Source: DASZQY01 sp963843565
GTDB taxonomy: Bacteria > Pseudomonadota > Alphaproteobacteria > Rhizobiales > Kaistiaceae
DNA length: 64,000 nucleotides
NCBI GenBank assembly: GCA_963843565.1
Contig: CAWJKY010000004.1
Coordinates: 124,001-188,000 of the forward strand
Reading direction: 5' to 3'
Positions 59,036 to 64,000 of this stretch are shown one piece after another. The notes below the pieces were generated by a model. It was given only the letters and a program-made list of their open reading frames with translations. It searched no databases and was not told the origin of the DNA. How positions within the stretch are numbered: the first letter of the stretch is position 1; the number at the start of each line of letters is the position of its first letter. The translations under genes and the position numbers were made by a program.

Positions 59036-59830
59036 GTGGCGTTCATCCCCCTCTACGATTCCAACCCGCTTCGCAACATCTCGCGCCCATGGGTGGCCTG
59101 GGGAATTCTGGCTGCCAACGTTCTCGTCTTCTTCCTGGTCGAGGACGGCAACTTCATCGGCGAACCGCGCCGCGCGTCCGTCGGCGCGTTCGGGCTGATC
59201 CCGGCGGTGATCAACGGCTACGCCCACAAACCCATGGAGCTTGCCGGCCTGCCCGACTGGATCACCTTCATCACCTACGCCTTCATCCACGCGGATTTCT
59301 GGCATCTCGCCGGCAACATGATCTTCCTGTGGGTGTTCGCCGACAACGTCGAGGACGCCCTCGGCCACGTCCGCTACTTCGTCTTCTACATGCTGTGCGC
59401 GGCGCTCGCCGGCTATGCCTTCGTGCTCTCCGACCCGATGTCCGACGCCCCGGTGATCGGCGCGTCAGGCGCGATCGCGGGAAACATCGGCGCCTACCTG
59501 CTGCTCCACCCGCGCGCCAAGATCTGGGTGCTGATCCTGCTGCGCATCCCGCTCCGGCTGCGCGCCGTGTGGGTCATCGGTTTCTGGATCGCCGTCCAGC
59601 TGCTCTCCGCTTTCAACACCGACGGGACGGACGAAGTCGCCTGGTGGGCCCATATCGGCGGCGTCGTCGCCGGCATGGTCCTAATCCTCTTCATGCGCCA
59701 GCGCGGCGTTCCGCTGTTCGCGCCGGCACCCAACGAGACCTCCCACCACTTCCATCTGTTCCACCACCCCGAGACCGCGCCGATGCCGCCGCCGAGGCCG
59801 CCTCCCGAACCGGCCGGCCCGTGGGGCTGA
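59036..59830 (+). CDS. Rhomboid-family intramembrane serine protease (264 aa)
   Basis: Six-span protease that cuts membrane segments of other proteins. Catalytic dyad Ser144 in VIGASGAIAGNIGAYL and His206 in WWAHIGGVVAG. The HADFWHLAGNMIFLWVFADN block in the second helix supplies the oxyanion His and Asn. The Pro/His-rich cytosolic C-terminal tail (HHFHLFHHPETAPMPPPRPP) is usual in alphaproteobacterial members. GTG start at 59036. Confidence 0.92.
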   Translation: MAFIPLYDSNPLRNISRPWVAWGILAANVLVFFLVEDGNFIGEPRRASVGAFGLIPAVINGYAHKPMELAGLPDWITFITYAFIHADFWHLAGNMIFLWVFADNVEDALGHVRYFVFYMLCAALAGYAFVLSDPMSDAPVIGASGAIAGNIGAYLLLHPRAKIWVLILLRIPLRLRAVWVIGFWIAVQLLSAFNTDGTDEVAWWAHIGGVVAGMVLILFMRQRGVPLFAPAPNETSHHFHLFHHPETAPMPPPRPPPEPAGPWG

Positions 59831-59890
59831 CGCCCTGCGGGCTTTTGACCTTTGACGCCAGCGTCGCGACATGATGATGATGGGTTCGCA

Positions 59891-60772
59891 ATGGGCACGG
59901 AATTATCGACAATCGGCGTAATCGGCTCCGGCCAGATGGGCAGCGGCATCGCGCACGTGTGCGCGCTCGCCGGCTATCAGGTCTTGCTCAACGACGTCAG
60001 CGCCGAGCGCATCAAGTCGGGCCTCGCCACCATCAACGGCAACATGGCCCGCCAGGTTCACTCCGGAAAGATCGACGAAGCGACGCGCACCGCGGCGCTC
60101 GAGCGCATCGTCCCGGCGGAAGGTTCCGAGGCGCTGGCCACCGCCGACCTCATCATCGAGGCAGCGGTCGAGGACGAGACGATCAAGCGCGACATCCTGC
60201 GCGCCGTCTCCAAGATCGCCCGGCCGGACGCGCTGCTGGCCACCAACACCTCGTCGATCTCGATCACGCGCCTGGCGGCATCGACCGACCGGCCGGAGAA
60301 ATTCATCGGCATTCATTTCATGAATCCGGTACCGGTCATGGAGCTGGTCGAGCTCATCCGCGGCATCGCCACGTCCGAAGAGACCTACGCCACCGCCGAG
60401 ACCTTTGTCGCCCGCCTCGGCAAGACCGGCATCATGGCGGAAGACTTCCCGGCCTTCATCGTCAACCGCATCCTGCTGCCGATGATCAACGAGGCGATCT
60501 ATGTCCTCCACGAGGGGGTCGCCTCGGTCGAGGCCATCGACGTCGCCATGCGGCTCGGCGCCCACCACCCCATGGGCCCTCTCCAGCTCGCCGACTTCAT
60601 CGGCCTCGACACCTGCCTGTCGATCATGCAGGTGCTCCACGAGGGCCTGGCCGATTCCAAATACCGGCCCTGCCCGCTGCTGGTGAAATACGTCGAGGCG
60701 GGCTGGCTCGGCCGCAAGTCCGGACGCGGGTTCTATGACTACCGCGGCGACAAGCCGGTCCCGACCCGCTGA
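59891..60772 (+). CDS. hbdA: 3-hydroxybutyryl-CoA dehydrogenase (293 aa)
   Basis: NAD(P)-dependent enzyme that interconverts acetoacetyl-CoA and 3-hydroxybutyryl-CoA. Rossmann motif IGVIGSGQMGSGIAHVCALA, ADLIIEAAVED, the family signature LLATNTSSISITRLAA, catalytic His in FIGIHFMNPVPVMELVE with Glu, and PAFIVNRILLPMINEAI then GAHHPMGPLQLADFIGLD in the C-terminal domain. The electron-transfer flavoprotein genes that often precede it in Rhizobiales are not here. Confidence 0.95.
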   Translation: MGTELSTIGVIGSGQMGSGIAHVCALAGYQVLLNDVSAERIKSGLATINGNMARQVHSGKIDEATRTAALERIVPAEGSEALATADLIIEAAVEDETIKRDILRAVSKIARPDALLATNTSSISITRLAASTDRPEKFIGIHFMNPVPVMELVELIRGIATSEETYATAETFVARLGKTGIMAEDFPAFIVNRILLPMINEAIYVLHEGVASVEAIDVAMRLGAHHPMGPLQLADFIGLDTCLSIMQVLHEGLADSKYRPCPLLVKYVEAGWLGRKSGRGFYDYRGDKPVPTR

Positions 60773-60913
60773 GGGTTAACGCTTCCCTACCGTCCCCTGC
60801 GAAAGTCACCGTATTGACGAGTACGGCTCGCTAACGTCTCCGCGTCACAATGGCACCTCAATGCCCGGACGGCCGTCCGCCTCGCGATTTCGGCCGCCGT
60901 CAGGAGACGCGTC

Positions 60914-62104
60914 ATGCAGCTCGACGGGATGACCCTTATGGCCGCTGGCAGCTTCATCGCTGCCATGTGCGGATTCCTGATACTCGGCACCTGGACCCAC
61001 AGCCGCGCCGCGGCGCTGCTGTGGTGGGCCGCCGCCAGTCTCATCGACGCTGTCGGCATCGGCGCCCTCGGGTTCGGGATCACCACGGGTAACGTCCCGG
61101 CGATCGTCTCGGGGAGCTTCCTCAACGCCCTCGCGCCGGTCCTGACATGGGCGGGCGTACGCAGCTTCAACCGGCGCCGTCAATTGCCCCTCTGGCTTGC
61201 CGCCGGCCCCGCCGTCTTCCTCCTGTCGGGGCTGCTCCCCTACCCTGTCGGATCGGAGTTCGCCGCTCAGTTCGTGGGTTTCACGATCTGGGTCGTCTAT
61301 CTCACCGCGGCCGCCGCGGAACTGTGGCGCAACCGCAAGGAGGAACTCCCCGCGCGACTGCCTCTGATCAGCTTCATGGGCCTCCACGTCTTCGTGTTCC
61401 TGGGCGGGATGTACGACGTCCTGACCGGCAGTAGGCCCGCCGAGATGCTTCCGCCGTTGTCGAGCTGGTTCGCCATGATCTACTTCGAGGGCCTGATCTA
61501 CGCGATCGGCTCGACCACGTTCATGGTGCTTCTGTGCAGGGAGCGCATCGAGCGGCGCAGCATCGAAGCCTCGCTGAGTGACTCGCTGACCGGCATCGCC
61601 AATCGCGGCGCCTTCCTGAACGCCGCCGGGCGGGCATTGCGCCGCTGCCAGGCGGACGCGACCTCGTTCTCGCTGATCATGTTCGACCTCGACCGGTTCA
61701 AGTGGATCAACGACACCTTCGGCCACGACGTCGGCGACCGGGTTCTGCGCACCTTCACCGAATCGACCGCCTCGGTGCTGCGCCCCAACGACCTTTTCGG
61801 CCGCTACGGCGGCGAGGAATTCGTGGTCGTCCTGCCCGGAGCCACCGTCGAGGCGGCCTACGTCATCGCCGAGCGCATCCGTCACCGCTTCGCCGAGGCC
61901 GGCGCCTTCGTCGACGACCACCCGACCCGCGCCACGGTCAGCGCCGGCGTCGCCGGTGCGACGTCCATAAGCACGCTCGATACGGTCATGCGGGCGGCCG
62001 ACCAGAGCATGTACCGGGCCAAGCGCCTCGGCCGCAATCGCGTCGAGCGCATGCCGCTCGACCGCGACGACGAGGAAGCGGAGACGATCATCCGCATCGC
62101 CTGA
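60914..62104 (+). CDS. Membrane GGDEF diguanylate cyclase (396 aa)
   Basis: Makes cyclic di-GMP from two GTP. Six to seven N-terminal membrane helices (residues about 1-205, including SFIAAMCGFLILGTWTHS and VVYLTAAAAEL) form an uncharacterised sensor. The GGDEF domain follows, about 222-380: DSLTGIANRGAFLNA, FDLDRFKWINDTFGHDVGD, active-site GGEEF at 299-303 and inhibitory I-site RPND five residues upstream. Intact, so probably active and product-inhibited. Paralogous to the next gene, with which it shares the architecture. Confidence 0.92.
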   Translation: MQLDGMTLMAAGSFIAAMCGFLILGTWTHSRAAALLWWAAASLIDAVGIGALGFGITTGNVPAIVSGSFLNALAPVLTWAGVRSFNRRRQLPLWLAAGPAVFLLSGLLPYPVGSEFAAQFVGFTIWVVYLTAAAAELWRNRKEELPARLPLISFMGLHVFVFLGGMYDVLTGSRPAEMLPPLSSWFAMIYFEGLIYAIGSTTFMVLLCRERIERRSIEASLSDSLTGIANRGAFLNAAGRALRRCQADATSFSLIMFDLDRFKWINDTFGHDVGDRVLRTFTESTASVLRPNDLFGRYGGEEFVVVLPGATVEAAYVIAERIRHRFAEAGAFVDDHPTRATVSAGVAGATSISTLDTVMRAADQSMYRAKRLGRNRVERMPLDRDDEEAETIIRIA

Positions 62105-62262
62105 ACGTGGGTTTTGCGCCCTTGCGGTGCTTAACGAGCGGTTGACGAAACCCGTAACTTTGCTTGCGCCTCGCTAACAGGAAATGAGGGTCGGGCGCGT
62201 AAGGTCACCGTCCTTGGGGGGCCGGACCAGGACGCCGGCCACAGGACAAGGGCAGGCGCGTT

Positions 62263-63474
62263 ATGGTCATCGATCTCCCGACGCTGATGATTGCCGGCAG
62301 TTTCGTATCTGCCGTCAGCGGCGTGTTTCTGATTTTCGCCTGGCTCCAGACCGATCACGCCTACGGCGTGCTGTGGTGGGCCGCCGCCGACATCATCCTC
62401 GCGATCGCCATTCCGATGATGGCCTCGCCGGACCTCGTTCCGGGCGAGCCGCCGCTCATCATCGCCATCACGCTCCTCAATCTCAGCCCGGCGCTGATCT
62501 GGGCGTCGGCGCGCGCCGTCAACCGCCGCCGCGTCGACCTGACCCTGATCGCTTCCGGCGCCATCGTGTGGCTGATCGCCTACGCCATGCCGGCGTTCCG
62601 CGCCGACACCAACGCCCAGGTTTCGTTGAACCTGGCGATCGTCGCCGTCTTCCTCCTGCTCGCCGCCTTCGAGTTCTGGCGCGGCCGCTCCGAACACCTG
62701 TCCGCCCGCTGGCCGCTCGTCGTGCTGCTCGGACTGCATGCCCTGTTCTCGATCACCAGCGGGATCGATACCGCGCTGGGCGGCTCCGTCACCTCCGGCA
62801 TCGCGGTGCTCCAGAGCTGGCTGGGCTTCGTCCATCTCGAGACCCTGGCCTTCGTCATCGGGACCTCGATCTTCACGGTCGCCATGGCCCGCGAGCGCAA
62901 CGAGCTCCAGCACAAGATCGCCGCGGCGACCGACTCGCTGACCGGCGTCGCGACGCGCCGCGCCTTCTACGAGGAGGGCGAGAACCTGGTGGCGTCCAGC
63001 CTCCAGAGCGACACCTCGCTGGCGCTCATCCTGTTCGACCTCGATGCGTTCAAGGCGATCAACGACACCCTCGGCCACGGCTACGGCGACGAGGTGCTGC
63101 GGCTGTTCGGCGCCTCCGCCATGAAGACGCTGCGCGGCTCCGATCTCGTCGGCCGCCTCGGCGGCGAGGAGTTCGCCGCGCTCCTGCCCGGCGCCAGCAT
63201 CGGCGCGGCCTATCTGGCAGCGGAGCGCATCCGCCTCGCCTTCACCGCGGCCTGCGCCAACATCACCGACAAGGGCATCCGGGCGACCGTCAGCGCCGGC
63301 ATCACCCAAGCGCGCTCCGATTCGACCCTCGACCGGCTCATCCAGTCCGCCGACCTGGCGCTCTATCGCGCCAAGATGCAGGGCCGCGATCGCGTCGAGG
63401 TTGCGGAAAGCGCCGACACCGAAATGCCGCTGGAGCCGGCCGCGGCCGCGACGTTGACCCGCCGCGTCGCCTGA
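62263..63474 (+). CDS. Membrane GGDEF diguanylate cyclase (403 aa)
   Basis: Same layout as the gene before it. N-terminal membrane region about residues 1-210 (LMIAGSFVSAVSGVFLIFAW; LWWAAADIILAIAIPM; LNLAIVAVFLLLAAFEFW), then DSLTGVATRRAFYEE, FDLDAFKAINDTLGHGYGDE, GGEEF at 300-304, with I-site RGSD upstream. Both genes share the LWWAAA segment, so they arose by tandem duplication; each has its own leader of about 140-160 bp. Active enzyme expected. Confidence 0.92.
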   Translation: MVIDLPTLMIAGSFVSAVSGVFLIFAWLQTDHAYGVLWWAAADIILAIAIPMMASPDLVPGEPPLIIAITLLNLSPALIWASARAVNRRRVDLTLIASGAIVWLIAYAMPAFRADTNAQVSLNLAIVAVFLLLAAFEFWRGRSEHLSARWPLVVLLGLHALFSITSGIDTALGGSVTSGIAVLQSWLGFVHLETLAFVIGTSIFTVAMARERNELQHKIAAATDSLTGVATRRAFYEEGENLVASSLQSDTSLALILFDLDAFKAINDTLGHGYGDEVLRLFGASAMKTLRGSDLVGRLGGEEFAALLPGASIGAAYLAAERIRLAFTAACANITDKGIRATVSAGITQARSDSTLDRLIQSADLALYRAKMQGRDRVEVAESADTEMPLEPAAAATLTRRVA

Positions 63475-63487
63475 ACGGCGGCGCGCG

Positions 63488-64000
63488 TCAGCCCGGCCTC
63501 AGCGCGGCGCCGATCAGCGCCTTCGCCTCGGCCGAATCCCAGGCCGCCGGACCTTCCACGATCCCCATCCGACAGCCGTTGCCGTCGACCAGCAGCGTCG
63601 TCGGCAGTCCGTAGGCAAGGCCGCGCTTCTTCAGCGCCGCGAAGATTCCCATCGACGGATCGGAATAGAACGTGAGGTTGGTCACGCCGATGTCCGCGAG
63701 AAACGCTTTTGGTCGGTCGGGCCCGCTGGTGTCGACGTTGATGGCCGCGACCGCGAAGCTGTCGCTGCCCATGTCCTTCTGCAGGCGGTCGAGGGCCGGC
63801 ATCTCCGCCCGGCAGGGTACGCACCACGTCGCCCACAGGTTGACCAGCACCACCTTGCCCTTGAAGGCAGCGAGGCTGGCATCGGCGCCATCCGGCGCCT
63901 TGAAGGTGAGGTCGTCGAGACGTTCCGGCTTCGTCGCGATCCGGAAAGCGGCGAGCGCGCCGGTGGCGAGCGGATCGAGTTTGGCAGCCGCGGTCACGGC
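63488..64000 (-). CDS. tlpA: TlpA-like thiol:disulfide interchange protein, cut by window end (at least 169 aa)
   Basis: Thioredoxin-fold protein of the TlpA/ResA/DsbE group, used for cytochrome oxidase assembly or periplasmic reduction. Redox motif WCVPC in VLVNLWATWCVPCRAEMPAL, cis-Pro region in GLPTTLLVDGNGCRMG. The frame is still open at the last base; a GTG at 63997 is a possible start, but the N-terminal membrane anchor expected for the family is missing, so the true start is probably beyond the window. GLPTTLLVD...EGPAAWDS identifies the alphaproteobacterial TlpA group. Confidence 0.88.
   Translation of the reverse strand, partial: AVTAAAKLDPLATGALAAFRIATKPERLDDLTFKAPDGADASLAAFKGKVVLVNLWATWCVPCRAEMPALDRLQKDMGSDSFAVAAINVDTSGPDRPKAFLADIGVTNLTFYSDPSMGIFAALKKRGLAYGLPTTLLVDGNGCRMGIVEGPAAWDSAEAKALIGAALRPG

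Overview
The window is GC-rich bacterial chromosome (by eye about two-thirds G+C) from an alphaproteobacterium, most likely of the order Hyphomicrobiales (Rhizobiales). The evidence is the urease cluster with a HupE/UreJ gene between ureA and ureB, the NrsF/SigF-type regulator pair beside a bufferin operon, the run twin-TM protein - PduO-type adenosyltransferase - 3-hydroxybutyryl-CoA dehydrogenase, and GTG/TTG starts with ATGA/GTGA overlaps. No species can be named from the sequence alone.

Layout. 1-3000 is an insertion-sequence graveyard: the 3' part of an IS5-type transposase, scraps of other genes, then a complete 1,321 bp IS3-family element. 3035-4215 holds an accessory gene pair (DUF5681 plus an unknown). 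4398-8005 holds a CAP-domain lipoprotein and an acyl-CoA synthetase whose 3' end is present twice, around an inserted TumE-TumA toxin-antitoxin module. A DUF559 endonuclease gene bracketed by palindromic repeats follows. 8080-15395 is mostly minus strand: acetyltransferase, flippase, fatty-acyl-CoA synthetase, CobW GTPase and DacF-type carboxypeptidase, with tusA and a DUF1294 gene on plus.

15611-25655 is the urease cluster, ureD-A-J-B-[lprI-like]-[secreted protein, minus]-C-[HAD phosphatase, minus]-E-F-G, followed by an enolase-superfamily enzyme and an M20 amidohydrolase. 26097-28007 is a long coiled-coil OmpA-type envelope protein. 28106-31494 is a tRNA-Leu(CAA) gene split in its anticodon loop by about 3.3 kb of foreign DNA. 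That insert carries a second IS3 copy, a small cargo operon whose last gene is interrupted by the IS, and an intact tRNA-Leu(CAA).

31747-41109 has an FAD oxidoreductase/ATP-grasp pair, YqaA and DsbB membrane proteins, an HNH endonuclease, a frameshifted unknown gene, an S1C protease homologue lacking its catalytic triad, an SH3 protein and an aldo/keto reductase. 41106-44923 is a bufferin (copper-buffering peptide) operon with its sigma/anti-sigma pair and a candidate ECF promoter. 44992-47363 pairs an Lgt-like transferase with a cysteine-rich radical SAM enzyme. 47364-50576 is a MacAB-type exporter. The rest is mainly housekeeping: esterase, AlkA, GluQ-RS, AEC transporter, receiver protein, YihY, two SDRs, a DUF433/DUF5615 toxin-antitoxin pair, adenosyltransferase, rhomboid, HbdA, two GGDEF proteins and a TlpA-like thioredoxin cut by the window end.

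The strongest unusual themes are (i) the split tRNA with a replacement tRNA inside the insert, (ii) two separate places (acyl-CoA synthetase and ureB) where a small foreign gene is flanked by a duplicated 3' end of its neighbour, and (iii) the DUF559 gene framed by near-identical 57 bp palindromic repeats.
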